DNA from: Pseudoscleropodium purum
Taxonomy: Eukaryota > Streptophyta > Bryopsida > Hypnales > Brachytheciaceae
Direction: 5' to 3'
Assembly: GCA_963969395.1 (NCBI GenBank)
Contig: OZ017801.1
Location: 12,901,611 to 12,965,610 of the forward strand
Length of the DNA stretch: 64,000 bases
A program made the position numbers and the translations under genes. Each line of letters starts with the position of its first letter. Position 1 is the stretch's first letter. The notes beneath the pieces are model-generated. The model saw only the letters and a list, made by a program, of their open reading frames with translations. It searched no databases and was not told the DNA's origin. Positions 1-11,889 of this stretch are shown here, one piece after another.

Positions 1-226
1 TTTTCTAACAATTTAAAATTCAAGAGAAATTAAAAAGAAAACTTAATATTTACTTGCAATGCTTCATTAGAAAGGTTTGAATGTCTAATTTCACATTCAT
101 GTTTCTCTCAAATTTATCCTTTATAGTCTCTATAGGAACTAATCCATTTTTGATCTACCCTCCATTTCCAACCTATAGACTGATCTCTTTTTGTGAAGTT
201 GTGCAGTTCCTAAAGTAGTTGTATAG

Positions 227-941
227 TAGCCGACCCATTTTTGATCAACCCCCCATTCTTGTGATATAGACTCTTTTTTTTTTATTGGCAAGAAATTTGC
301 AGTGATTAATTATGACATGGTTTCCAACCCAGTTGTAGCGCATTGCTAATGGTTGTGAACAGGGTTGACAAATCAGTACGTCCGCCCCAAAATAGCGTCC
401 ATAACCCGGATGTCCGGACGTCCGTCCTCACGGACGCCAGCGAACGCAGTGTCCCTCCCGTCGTTGGAACGGGGCGAACGGCCTGAGGCGGACGCCTAGA
501 TCATGCGGACCACATCAGTTCAAGTCGATCGAATGTCCGTACCGGGGCGGACGGGGGGAGAGGCGGATGGGGCGGTCCCGGTGGACGCTGTGTCCACCGG
601 GACCGCAAATGTCAGCGGACGCTGCGGACACAGCGTCCGTGTCCGGACGTCTCAGACGTCCGACCGTCCTGTCAACCTTGGTTGTGAAACTTACAATATT
701 GCAACCAACCCTTAGTTGATTTTCCAATTAGCCTGTGGTCAAAAATAGAAAGGTCTATATTAATATTATAGGTCAAAGAGAATCTTCCACTAAAAAATTC
801 ATAGGTAATTACGAAATAAAATTCTAGAAAAATAGAAAATCTTTCCAAACTCTATTTCTATATATGGAAAAAATTATGAATTCAAAAAACTTGCACTCCA
901 AATATGCATAATTACTTAAGTGGTTGGAAATGTGTTGGCTA
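227..941 (+). repeat. Inner copy of the TAGCC-end repeat family
   Basis: It starts TAGCCGACCCATTTTTGATC and ends GGTTGGAAATGTGTTGGCTA, which are inverted copies of one another at their termini. It contains the hAT-type MITE at 360-680; without that insert and one 8-bp duplication it is about 386 bp. Related copies in the same orientation lie at 41451-42047 and 50449-50868 and share the right-end block AAGTGGTTGGAAATGGGT. This is a non-coding, old DNA-transposon-like repeat. Confidence 0.65.
360..680 (+). mobile_element. CpG-rich non-autonomous hAT-type MITE, 321 bp
   Basis: The termini are CAGGGTTGACA (360-370) and, inverted, CAAGGTTGACA (670-680). They are flanked by an exact 8-bp direct repeat GTTGTGAA (352-359 and 681-688). 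An 8-bp duplication and a CAGGG start are the classic hAT signature. The interior is strikingly GC- and CpG-rich inside an AT-rich repeat and is packed with GTCCG/CGGAC motifs near both ends, like the subterminal transposase sites of hAT elements. A perfect 15-bp stem (572-586 with 592-606, 5-base loop) lies inside. No transposase is encoded; the overlapping 70-codon frames are not convincing genes. Confidence 0.85.
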
Positions 942-1230
942 CCCTAGCACATTATTATTAGTTGTTAGGTTCTCTATATTGCAACTAGCCCTCCATTGAT
1001 TTTGTAAGTAGCCCATGGTTGGAAATAGGAAAGTCTACATGACTAATATAGGTTGTATAGTACAATTCAACTAAAAAATTTATGATAATTATATTTTGAA
1101 TTAAAAAATTACAAAAAATTGTATAATCCTTCTAAACTTTATTTCTACATTAGGGAGAATTTCTTTATTCACAAAATCTACACTGAATATGCCCATAATT
1201 GTTTATGTGGTTGAAAATGGATTAGCTCGT

Positions 1231-2599
1231 TTATACACATATAAATATGATAAGGTCAATGAATAAATGTACACAATATTCAATTATATGCCTCACAATA
1301 CACAAAATTTGTTGCAAGGTGCATGTTAGAATACTAAATTTGACATGCCATAACTCTACTAAGTGCACTTCCCCTATTTAGAGTTGAAGTCTACATTGTA
1401 TCCCTTAAGGACTTGATCTATTATGAAATGGTCAAACTTCTTATCTGAGCTAATTTTAGCCTTTTCAATTGAGTTCAGACTACAATATGATAATTTTACT
1501 ACTTCAAACTCTAAATCCTATATCACTTTGAAAAATTGCAATTTGTTTCATAAAAAATTCTAATTGTTATCATTTTTGTTGCAAAAATTGAACATAAATG
1601 GATAAAAATAGCAAAAATAATCCAAATTATTTGAAATTTTCTTGAGAGGTAAAAGTAGCAATGGAAATTAGCATGAAAATTTTTTAAGTGGTCATTTTAT
1701 TTTTTACATCCAAAATAACCACATCAAATACTTTGAAGTCAAATTCAACTATCAAACCAAATTTATCCTTTTATTTAATTGATGTACAAAATTTTGATAT
1801 TTTCTGCTAGTAGAAAAAAAAAAAATTCTATTTATTGTATGTTTTCAATAGTTTTGAAGGAAAAATAAAATTATTGTGCTTTTTCAAAGTTAAAGGTGGC
1901 AATAAAAATATATCAATTACAGTTTATATTAGAATAATCTATAATTTTGACTGTAAATGAAGGGTAGAATGAAAAAAAAAAATTTATAATTTTCTTTAAA
2001 AATACATTTAAAAAAAAAAAAACATGAATGAAAGGCACACCATATTGTGTTATTTGGATTTTAACACATGAAACTCTCAATTGCAATAATTCTTTCAATT
2101 TCTGAAATTTCTTAAAACTTAAAAAAGGAATAAAAACAAAACTTGTTTAGCTTCCTTTTCTTAGTTGAAACTAAATTCTAAAAATATTTATTTTAAAAGT
2201 TCTAATTAAGGTTGACTAAAGCCATTCCACTTTTTGAATGCTTACACCTATAGGGTTAAACTTCCAAGGTTCAATTAAGAACAATGTTTTATAAGAAGGC
2301 AGTAAAATTTGCATCTTCGAAAAAACTAATAGGAATTATCTCCACTAATTAATTGATAATTTCGTGCACAAAAATGTCCACCCCATATTTTCACCATCAA
2401 CACCAATGCCACATAACAATAAGCACAATTACATATTCAAGATCCCAAGGATAAACAACACAAAATAACTGAATAGCTCCGACTTTGACTGCACACTACG
2501 GCTAAATTAGATTGACCACAAGCAAAAACAAATCATTAGATGCTGCATACATTTGGAAAATGTTGGTATTCTTAACGAGCTTAAGTTGGAAAGATTACG
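1231..2599. other. AT-rich intergenic stretch, nothing recognised
   Basis: This stretch is low in GC with many A and T homopolymer runs. I saw no protein-like frame, no terminal repeats and no RNA gene. Confidence 0.6.
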
Positions 2600-2916
2600 T
2601 GCTTGAAAATTGAAAATCATTTCAACCAGAAGAACCCGAAAGCTGGACTCATTTCCACCAAAAAGAAAAACTGTCAACAATGGTTTCCCCTCAGACGAAG
2701 ACTCTCAACCGTGGTCCCCGTCACGACCTAGAAAAATTACACTACCAAATTCAACGGTGTCACCACCCTCCACGAAACTTACTAACCGATGTTCCTCTCC
2801 AACTACTGCCAGAGAATCTCTTAACCCGGGTTTGAAACTCAACCCAACTCCAACCCAATCCAAACCCCAGAAAGGTACAGAACGTCTCCAATAAAATTTA
2901 GAACTCTCCATTTCAT
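2600..2916. other. Unique flank outside the left arm
   Basis: GC is higher than in the DNA to its left. Open frames exist on both strands (94 and 68 codons), but neither looks like a known protein. It is not repeated beyond the right arm, so the inverted duplication ends exactly at its right edge. Confidence 0.5.
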
Positions 2917-3382
2917 CAGTTCAGAGACCAAACCAGTTTATCGGTTACTGATTCGATAATGGTCCAGTTCGGCGTGCGTTGGGAAATGCACTTCCAGTGA
3001 AATGCGATCAGAAATGCGGATGCGTCCGTGAATTCCAACGAGACCCGCGCCAGGAATATCGCCAATACTCCGATTAAAGAATACCCTCCATTACTCCATT
3101 CTACGATCAAACCCGGACAACTGAATACTCTTGAGAATTTCAACCACAAGCCAACGAAAACCAACTCCCTAAACATGTGCACCAGACGACTCCCATGCAT
3201 TATATCACACGTTGAACTACGACTCGAAACGCTCCACGTTGCAGAGGACGCCGCCACAGCATGGAGATCGCAAGTTCCACACTCCAGAACGACACAACCA
3301 TGGCGAACGGAAAGACCCAAGAAAAATGCCACTTGTACGGCTGTGGGACAAAAAAAGGAATAATTATACAAGCAGCTCGAGC

Positions 3383-6300
3383 TCAAGGTTTCCAGAGCTT
3401 CATAGTGTTATCATTGCTGTACGTCACTAGTAAGTTGCGGTGAGGATGATGCGTCACTCCAATGATGTCCTTCTCGTGAGCCTGCCAAACCACACGTCCA
3501 CGCAAGTCACGCATCAACACAAACCACAACCTCTGACTGCAAAACTACGACGAAGGACCGACTTCCACGACAGGAAAGTCGCAACCGAGCACATACACCA
3601 CACAGCCTGCCACCAGGACGTCAAGTCCTTCTCATCCATAAAAGCCGAGTTTCACTGGAAAGAAATATCCGAGACAGCAAAACTCCACAAAAGACAATGC
3701 AAAGACTTACCGTCATCAGGTGCTCCAGCTTGCCTGACTGATGACTGAAGCAATAAATGTTCCTGTTATCAGAGCAAACCACCCATGAGGACTACCGTCC
3801 CTCCAAAACCATAACCGCTCACCCAAAAGCTGGCAAGAGGCTGCACCATGCACCTTCCATAGAAATCCCTAGAAACGACCACATCCGCCAAAGCGAAAGA
3901 TTCCCGAACTCTACCAGCTCTCTCATCTATAGCTGCGCCGTACTACGTCTCCCTGACCCACGCACAAAACACGGTTGCCGACGACGGACTCGAACCCATG
4001 TATGACTCGAAACCTAAAAAACTTAGAAATCCACCATCCAAAGGAACGCACCGATCTTCGCCAACGCAATAGATCCAGTCTCCTTTCGGAGAAACGGTAG
4101 CACCAACAAAGTCACCTCCTTCTCGCTTTCCGGAAGACAAACTTTTCACCACCTGCCATGCAACGCCGTCGCTGTCAGCGTCCGCGCAAGATCAAAACCA
4201 ATGCCATTTTCTAAAAGAGCCGGCAAGGCGCTGCAGGATACGCCAGTAAACCTCCTCCTAAATGAAACCCTATCCGCACTCGGTGCACCCCGATCGTGCA
4301 CAAAAATCAAGTAACCCAAACACAAATGAGAGCTGACCATCGTTGTCGAACGAGGAGGATCGGAGCAACAACCTGGCCCTGTAATGTCATCACGTAGACG
4401 GCGGACGCTCGGTTGCATACCACGATGTGCTCCGGGTTCTTCGGCATAAGGTGCACGGAATTCACTGTCGCATCGCCCCCCTGCTCACACAACACCTCCA
4501 CGTTAGACTAACTCCCACGCCACCAACCACATTGTCGTCCGCTGGTCGCCAGCGCTGCCACACTACACCCACCAAGGCCTCAGTCCTGCCCAACACTGAA
4601 AGAGGGCGAAGAGAAACTCACTCGCAATGGAGGCGGAGGTTTGAAAGTTTGTAAACAGTCCGTGTTCTTCACGTCCCAAACCTGCCAAACCATCATGCAC
4701 AAAGTAAGCCCCTCAAACCACCAAAAGGGCATCAAATACCACCACCACCACCGAAACGCACAACAAAACCACCCAACGCCTCCAAGAGTCGGATATTTCC
4801 AGCTCACGAAAATGACCCCTACATGCCAGCCTCCTGACATGACATCTGGAGACGCCGCGAAGCCTCTCGACCCCGCTCGCAACACCAAACCACAACTATC
4901 ACAGGAGTCTATTCCCTTCGCGCGTTCCACCCCCACAATTCTCACCTTCACAGACCCATCGCTAGACGCCGTGATCACGCGACCTCCGTCGCTCGTGAAG
5001 ATGGCGTCATTCACGTAGGAACTATGCCCTCGAAACTCCTTTAACGTTTTCCCAGACTTCAATCCATGTAACCTGTGCCCACATGCAACCAAACCCCAAT
5101 CAACGCCCATTCTAAGTACCCGGCAAACTCGGACAGTAAACGACGCACCAATTGCTCGACGGAAACAATGTGATTCCATCGACCAGATGCTCCTCCGCGG
5201 AAAAAAAACTGGCCCTCGGCATCAGAGCTGCATCGCACATCCAAACCCAAAAGCAACGAAAGATCAACTGGGCACCCCAAGGGTCATTACCGCGCCGTGC
5301 CATCGAAGGATGTACTCAGAACTTGCGTGCTATCTCTGGAAAACGAAACGCTCGTGACTCCCTGCCCATGCGCTCGCTCGAACCTACGCAGACATTGCCC
5401 TGTTCGTATCCTCCACACCTGCACACAGCAGTGTCCCCAATCCATTACAATCTCTCACAGCAACCGACAAAGAAACGTCGCAGGTCAACCACATGTCCGG
5501 AGCCTCAAGCAGATGCCGGAGCATGAAAACAAAGGTTCCGTGTGCGTAGTAGCTCATCGCGTCAGCACCACATGACCCCAACACAGAACACTCCAAGGCA
5601 CACTCCCTCCGCGATAAGAATCAGCGGTTCATCACTGCCCCGAAAACACCACACCGTCAATTCCCTCGCGAGAACCAACGAGCAAGGATCCCCACCTTGA
5701 TTTTGCCGTCTTGTGATCCAGAAGCAAGCATCTCGGAATCCTTGCTGAACGCGATGCACAAAACGGCCTCGTCGTGCATCATGAAGGCATCCTGCAACGT
5801 CCACAACACACAACACATTCATTCCCTACTGTATCCAACGTAATCCCACACTCCAGCTGCCCAAGCGAACGCGCCATGCCAGCCGAAACTGCGACAGAAA
5901 AAAATGAGGTTCGTGACGCTTACCACCGCTTGATATTGCAAGTCTTTCTTCAGCTTCCCAGTCAAGTAGTCCCAAACCTGCAAAACGTCAACGCACGCCG
6001 GGTCACTGTCGGACATCCCAAATCACCGCCGTGCGCGGCCCTGCACTTCGCAGTTTTGTGGGTGGAAAGCAGCTCATCATCTTTCGGCGAGAGAACGCAT
6101 TCACCCCATTCCATACCGACCGCTATATACAGCAAACATAGCTCCTTCATACACAAACCGCATGATGGTATTCAATGACTTGGACGATACCAACCTCGAT
6201 GAAGCCATCCACGGAAGCTGATACCAAAAACTGCCCATCGGGAGAGAACCGGGCGCACTCTGGATGACTTTGCTTTCCAAACTGCACCAGTTGCAATCGT

Positions 6301-7942
6301 GCCGTAAGTTCAACGACTCGGTGGACCTAAATGCCAAAATCGCAAAAGGACGACCCCAAAACCACGTACGAATCATGCTACGCCTGAAAGTCAAAGCCAA
6401 AGCCGACCTGGTCCGACGCCACCGTACCTTGATTGTGTGCTCCAGAACCGTTGGATAGATCTCTTCCTCGTCCGCCTTCACAGCTGCCGCCCCCTTGAAC
6501 AGATCAAACTGCGTTCCTGGTGGCAGCAAACCTGTCCACACCAGAACACATGGAAGTGAACCATCTCCGCCTTGTCGCGCACCCCGGCAACAAACCTTGA
6601 ACAATCACAGGAACCATGAAGAGAGGGAACAGCAAGCGTCGGCACTCGCTACCACAACATCGAGAACCAATAGTCTCACCGAACAATCTCGAAACATCGT
6701 ACCAGACAGTCACCCAAGATCAAGGCCATACATACCCTGGTGTTGTTGCCACTTCAACGCCTGACCGATCAAAGCCATCAGCCTGGACGGGGGCACCACC
6801 GTCACCTCCACAGACAGAGCTGCACAGTGGACACGCTTTCAACCTCTGTCAGGCAACAACAACGCAGCGAGCAAGAGGAAGCGACCGGCCGAAAACAAGA
6901 AAAGTCTTCACATTGCGCAAGGCACTTCACAACAACACCAAAAGGCCCACACCTTGCGCAATCTGTGCTCGCCTCTTCTCTTTCGACGAATCTTGGTACG
7001 CCTGTCACATCCAACATGCTTTCAAACTCCCACATGCATTTGCGATCCCAACCCTAATGTAGGTCCAAGCAACGTGCGGCGTTCGTATCGCTTGCCTGAA
7101 GATTCTGAGCCCACACGATTGTCATCGTGTTCGGGCCTCAACACCTCATGCAAACTTTCTTTCTCTCATGAAGCAGTATGTGGTTCACTTCCCAGAGTAA
7201 AATAAACAAAGACCTAGAATTGTATCAGCGCCTCGTCCAGTCCAGTCCACTCCATACCTCGCGGGGGTCGAAATAGGTCCGGACCAACAGGTGCTCCAGC
7301 TTCAGGTAACGCTCCGGCTGTTCCTGCTTCATGAACCCCATCGCCTGCGTCTGCCTCAAAATGGACCTCGCCGTGTCCAGCTCGCGCAGCTCGATCATTT
7401 CGAGCACGATCTGCCACGAACAAAGCCACCCTCGATCAGGCATTTCCTTTGATCGTCGCAAATTGGACCTAAACCACATCGTCCCGTACAATGCAGAAGA
7501 CGACGGACCTCCATCCCAACTGTAATGGTGGAATCCAAAAGGTCCCTCCCCCCCCAAAAAGGCTACTTCAGAGAGAGAGAGAGAAAGACAGACGCACCTG
7601 CTCGTACAAGTCCTCCAACTTCTTGCGCGGCAGCTTGAGCTGCGCCACCTGCGGCAGCAGCGCGTCCCAGCGACCATTGTTGATGTCCGCCGTGAACGTC
7701 TCGAGGCTGTCCACGGTGTTGAGGGAAACCTGGCACTCATTCTGCAGCGTCTGGAACGTCTGCTGCAGCGAATTCTCCTTGCAGAATTGAAGCACTATCT
7801 TGATGACACTGCAGCACAGCTCCCACAAAACCTAATTCAGTCCTCGCCGAGTGCAGGTCCACCCGGCGCACATCGGCGGAAGCATCGCGCAGACACAGAG
7901 AGAGAGGGCTTACTCGCGCGCCTCGATTTCGAGAGTGGACAT
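3383..7942 (-). CDS. SMU1: SMU1 spliceosomal LisH/WD40 protein, copy 1 (16 exons, 513 aa)
   Basis: SMU1 is a spliceosome component that partners RED/IK (SMU2) and acts in the nucleus in spliceosome activation and splice-site choice. Exons on the minus strand: 7942-7914, 7808-7598, 7410-7258, 7001-6953, 6819-6736, 6531-6428, 6281-6195, 5977-5924, 5791-5696, 5418-5291, 5072-4946, 4681-4622, 4480-4373, 4152-4052, 3762-3711, 3481-3383. All introns are GT-AG, the phases agree, and the total is 1,542 bp including TGA. Residues about 6-95 form LisH and CTLH ([33 protein letters not shown]). [19 protein letters not shown] lies near 155-173. WD40 blades fill about 205-513 ([23 protein letters not shown]) and the protein ends TMKLWKP. 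Length equals the 513 residues of human SMU1. The start gives [10 protein letters not shown], as in plant homologues. It is intact, and identical in protein to copy 2 as far as I could compare. Confidence 0.95.
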
Positions 7943-7971
7943 GACCGAGGGCCACAGCCGGCGACGAAATT

Positions 7972-8007
7972 TCAAAACGAATCCAAATGCGCGAGGCAAA
8001 CTCCCAT
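7972..8007 (-). promoter_or_regulatory. 11-codon uORF in the SMU1 copy 1 leader
   Basis: An ATG upstream of the main start opens a short frame MGVCLAHLDSF followed by TGA, ending 29 bp before the SMU1 start codon. If it lies in the transcript it could lower translation of SMU1. The transcription start is not visible from sequence, so this is inference. Confidence 0.4.
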
Positions 8008-8100
8008 GCGCGGTGCAGCAGCCTCGGCTCGGGCTCGCTGGAGCGCGCGGACGTCCCCAACCCCTTCCAGCCAAGTCGTGCGAGCGAGCTCCCCCTTGAA

Positions 8101-8109
8101 TTAGGGTTT
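8101..8109 (-). promoter_or_regulatory. Telo-box AAACCCTAA upstream of SMU1 copy 1
   Basis: AAACCCTAA on the minus strand lies 159 bp before the start codon. Telo-boxes are known promoter or leader elements of plant housekeeping genes. It sits inside the duplicated arm and is shared with copy 2. Confidence 0.45.
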
Positions 8110-8239
8110 AAGCACCGTGGCTATGGCGATGGAGCTCCTGCACTTCGTTGCGAAAATCGTCGGCACTTGGCAGTGAGAATATTTCTGTTTTTCTTATTTT
8201 CCATTTTCTACTGGTGTGTCCTGTGCCGTTGCCACAAAA

Positions 8240-9876
8240 CTCCCTCCGTCCCAAAATGATCTTCTCAAAATGGTCTTCTTGTTCGACAAATGTTCCGGAT
8301 TATCCCATAATTAACCCCTAAAGGCGGCTGTGTTGAACCTCTAGAAATTTGCTCTAATTTGAAGAAAAAGTCAACTTTTTTGTAAATTGTATTGATTTTC
8401 TTTTAATTGTAACCATATAAATTCAAACTAGACATATTAGAGATCACATAGGAAAAAAAACACAACAATATCACTTGTAATTTGGAAGATTATAAAGTTT
8501 GACCATGAAGGTGTTAGAATTGTGGAAATTTTTCAATTCACTTTTTGCATATCAATCCTAAAAATTTGGTTACCGAAAGAATATGAGGCTAAAGGGCCTA
8601 ACATGCATAACCCCAATCAATTTGTGGCTTCTCAAAATCTACTTGATAATTTTTTTAAATGAGTTTCTAATGTGATTTTCCTTGAAGTCCTAGTTTATTT
8701 GAGGCACATTTCCAAGAGCCCTCAACACTATAGGAAGTCAAGATTGCAATGGATATCCTTACACAAAATCTTGAATAGAAAAATCATGATCATTTGTTTT
8801 CAAGATCGAATTTTTGATGCTAAAACTAGACTTCAGAAAGAATTTTTCAAAATTATAAATTATTAAAAATAAAGATTTGGTTAGGTTTTATTTAACTTAA
8901 AAATATTGATGATACCATATTTTGGTGCCTTGGGCATTTAGGGGTTAAGGTCAAAAATCAATATTTTTTTAATTTCGTCTTGAATTAGAAATAAAGGTTG
9001 ATGCTCTCCTATTGTCCTCAAATTTTGAGTTTAAAATTCATTTTCAATTAAAAGTTATAGAGATTTGAAATATGGTTTTGAGTAGCCTTTTGGGAGCAAC
9101 ACCGTTGGCCTTTTTATTGAACACTTTGTCTTGTAACGTATTCTCTTCTTGTTGTGTGACCTATGATTCCCACGTTGGTGTTGCCCCGTGAATGCATGGA
9201 CAAAAAAACCCACTACTTCCTACAATGATTAGCACACTATTGATGAACAACCAAGCTTGAAGAATAACCAACCAAGAGTGATTAGGAATGAGCAATGCAA
9301 CAAGTTCTTCAAACACTTTTTTGTTTTTCTAGTTGAAAGTGCACAACAATGAAATGGAACTTCAGTGCAAAGGAAATTGTGTAGGTATTTTTGAGTAACT
9401 ACAAATCCATGATCACTATTAAAGTACTCTATATTTAGTAATTTATTAAGCCCAGCTAACCCTTAATGTCATGATGATTGCATTCATCAAAAATATCCAC
9501 CTAAGTGATCCATTATGGGGGGAACTCATTTTGGGGGCTATTTGTCCTAGTCATAGTAGGAAGATCATTTAGGGATAAGAAACTAATATCCCCAATTTAA
9601 CTAATTATGGACTTATTCATGAATTATGGACTTTCTCTGTAATTGAAAATGTATTGGCTGGCAGCCAATATTTATCTATATTTTATTTTCATTTTATTTG
9701 ATCCAAAATGATAAGAGCTATCCATTTTAACTCAAAAATTTACATTTAGACTATATATAGATCATATTTTCATCATTTATCAATAGTTGTGATGTTATTT
9801 TTGGACTATAGATTGTCCAGAATTAGTTAAATCAGGTTTTAATGCCAAATGGAAGATCATTTTGGAACGAAGGGAG
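8240..9876. mobile_element. Stowaway/Mariner-type element with CTCCCTCCGT ends, about 1.64 kb
   Basis: The left end is CTCCCTCCGTCCCAAAATGA (8240 on, continuing TCTTC). The right end, inverted, is CTCCCTTCGTTCCAAAATGA: 25-bp inverted repeats with two mismatches. CTCCCTCCGT is the classic plant Stowaway terminus. The right end is followed by TA, as expected for a TA target; the left is preceded by AA, so the duplication is imperfect. A TTAA-flanked element is nested at 8315-8944. No transposase frame was recognised. It begins only 73 bp from the inner duplication boundary. Confidence 0.7.
8315..8944. mobile_element. TTAA-flanked CCCCTAAA element, 630 bp (member 1)
   Basis: It begins CCCCTAAAGG after TTAA (8311-8314) and ends CATTTAGGGG before TTAA (8945-8948). 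The right terminus, read inward, is CCCCTAAATGCCCAAGGC, matching other members. It is non-coding and shorter than the usual ~0.9 kb, probably by internal loss. It is nested in the Stowaway-type element. Confidence 0.65.
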
Positions 9877-11889
9877 TAGCATTTTGCAACTTTCAAAGAG
9901 GTTGCCTTTTTCTCTTCGAAGCCCTCATCTACAAAAGTTATTCACACATCATGGAATAGTGGTAGTATATTTATGGTGTGATTCATTTTTTATTGCTAAT
10001 TCTAAGATCAAATAAATAAAACAACAAACAAATGTGAAGAAGGTTTGCCGAAAATTCAAAGAATCCATTGAATCAAATATCAACTTCACTTATGATAGGA
10101 AGCTCATGAACCACCCATCTAAGGAAAAAAAGAGCTCCGTGGTTGAATGTGTGGATTAAAATAGGAATTTTATATTTTTAGTGGAAGGGGAATTGAAGAG
10201 TAGTGTACTAACAATCAAATCAAAAATTTTAGGAGTCAAAATGAATTATGGAGGATTTATGGAAGTCAGTGGTACATAGGTATCTATCAATGTTCATAAA
10301 GTACAATAGTAATGAAGATAGAAATGGTTGTTAATAGAACCAGTGAGTCTTATAAATCATGAAGACAAAAGTGAACATTATTTGTGACAGTTGTTAATGC
10401 ATTTACTAGAAATTGAAAATGTAGTCATAAACTTGCAACCTTTGTGCTTTGTACAGCTTCGCAAGTGCGTGTTGGCATGTCTAATAAATAATGCACAAAA
10501 AACTACCACCTATCAAATGTTATTCCCAAATTGGAAGCCTTTCCAAGAAAAAAAGTAGTTTAATTTGAAAATTGCTTGTAATAAGTTATGTAGGGCGTAG
10601 GCAATGAAATTTTTGTTGAAGATTCAAGTGTTGGGCTGCATCCACCTTGTCTCCCATTGCAGCTTTCTCCCTTCGCTCTTTTTTGCTACCGTGCCTATTT
10701 TTTGCCCCGGTCTCCTCTCTTTTTCATGCTCTCGTTGGTCCACTCATATATTCTCTCTTTGCTCTATTTGCCTTCTAAAAATGCTTTGCTCCTCATTACT
10801 AAGGGAGTGTGGCTGAGGCCTCTAATTTTGATCATTTTTGAGTCATGTTGTTTTTCAATTTGATAGGCAAAACATTTGAGGCCCTATCTTTGAAGTTATT
10901 TTAATAATTGAGTAAAGGCAATGCTTGTTAAAGAGGGGATTTTGCAAACAAATGCTTAACGAGGAGAGCAAAGCCCAATAAGAAAGATTTTTTACTTGTA
11001 TAATTTTCAATAAAGAAAGGTAAATGAGAAGTAGAAAATGCATTATTGAATGAAAATTGAGTAGATTATTTATTAGATAAATGAAAAATATAAGATATGT
11101 TATATAATTAAACTTGTTTCGGATGTTGGGGTCCATTTACAATTTCCTTGACTATCTTAGGGCTTGATCTACTTACACTGCAACAAAATGATTTCTATTT
11201 GCAGTGCTTTGGAATCCAATTGCAATATGTTTTCAAAACTCCGAAATAGTTGAATGACAAATCATCTACAAATTTTGAAGTCAATTCAACCATAGGCGCT
11301 ACGTGTTGTTGTAACTCACTAATCAAGTAGTCATCTCATCTTCCACTCGGAAGTAGTTACCAAACACTATAATGTGAGTGGCTTTCTATAATGGCTTTTG
11401 CTCACCAACAACGAGTCCATGTCCTCCAAGTTCCTCCAATTGAGCTTCAAATTTTGTACCATGTTTTGAAACCATTCTATTAGTGTAGGAATAGAAAAAA
11501 AACATTACAATGAAAGCCAAGTAAAAACAATAATTTAAGACAAAAGCAATACTACAAATGAAACCCAAGACAAAATAATAATTATAAACCAAAGCCAAAA
11601 AAAAACAATAATCAAATGAAAGGTAAGAGAAGAAGTTATTGAATGAATATAATAGTAAGGGAAATGAAAGTTGAGAGAAAGCCAAGAGAAAAACTAAAAG
11701 AAAAGTTGTAAACCTGCAAACTACTGCTCGACTACGTCTTGGACGTAATGAAAATCATGTTGTATGACAAAGATATGGTGTCCTATTTATTTGTCATGGC
11801 ACTACACGTAAATGTAAGTGACAAACATGTTGAAGTAAAAGTACGAGATACTAAAATCACTTGGCGGTTCTTTCCACTACAGTAGAATC
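9877..11889. other. AT-rich spacer DNA, nothing recognised
   Basis: I found no protein-like frame with family resemblance and no clear terminal repeats. Frames around 10.6-11.1 kb are hydrophobic by T-richness only. Confidence 0.5.

Larger units (their letters stand above)
135..1230 (+). repeat. Outer copy of the TAGCC-end repeat family, split by an inner copy
   Basis: The left end reads CTAATCCATTTTTGATC (from about 138) and the right end near 1221 carries the inverse, AAAATGGATTAG, so the two ends pair as terminal inverted repeats. The left ~90 bp and the right ~285 bp match the corresponding parts of a second copy lying between them (227-941). Removing that inner copy leaves about 375 bp, the size of the other family members. 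No coding capacity is visible. The superfamily is not assigned because I could not resolve the target duplication. Confidence 0.6.
2917..8167 (-). repeat. Left arm of a 5,251-bp near-perfect inverted duplication
   Basis: Reverse complement of 14667-19917: position x pairs with 22834 minus x from end to end, so there is no net indel. The outer end is sharp: CAGTTCAGAG at 2917 pairs with CTCTGAACTG ending at 19917, after which the flanks differ. The inner end is at 8167; six further bases (to 8173) match with one mismatch. The only internal difference I found is C4927 against A17907, in intron 11. The arm contains a whole SMU1 gene, about 466 bp downstream of its stop and 225 bp upstream of its start. 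Confidence 0.97.

Noticed and set aside
503..727. Two opposed 70-codon frames as genes
   Set aside because: They lie inside the CpG-rich MITE; open frames are expected from its composition and no family fits.
4580..5179. 199-codon minus-strand frame and its mirror at 17655-18254
   Set aside because: They run through SMU1 exon 11 and into introns on both sides; splice sites show the true coding path.
9440..9610. GCTAACCCTTAATG as another TTAA-element end
   Set aside because: No matching inverted end or paired TTAA at a plausible distance.
10604..11136. Hydrophobic frames as small membrane proteins
   Set aside because: Hydrophobicity follows from T-rich composition; no start context or family resemblance.
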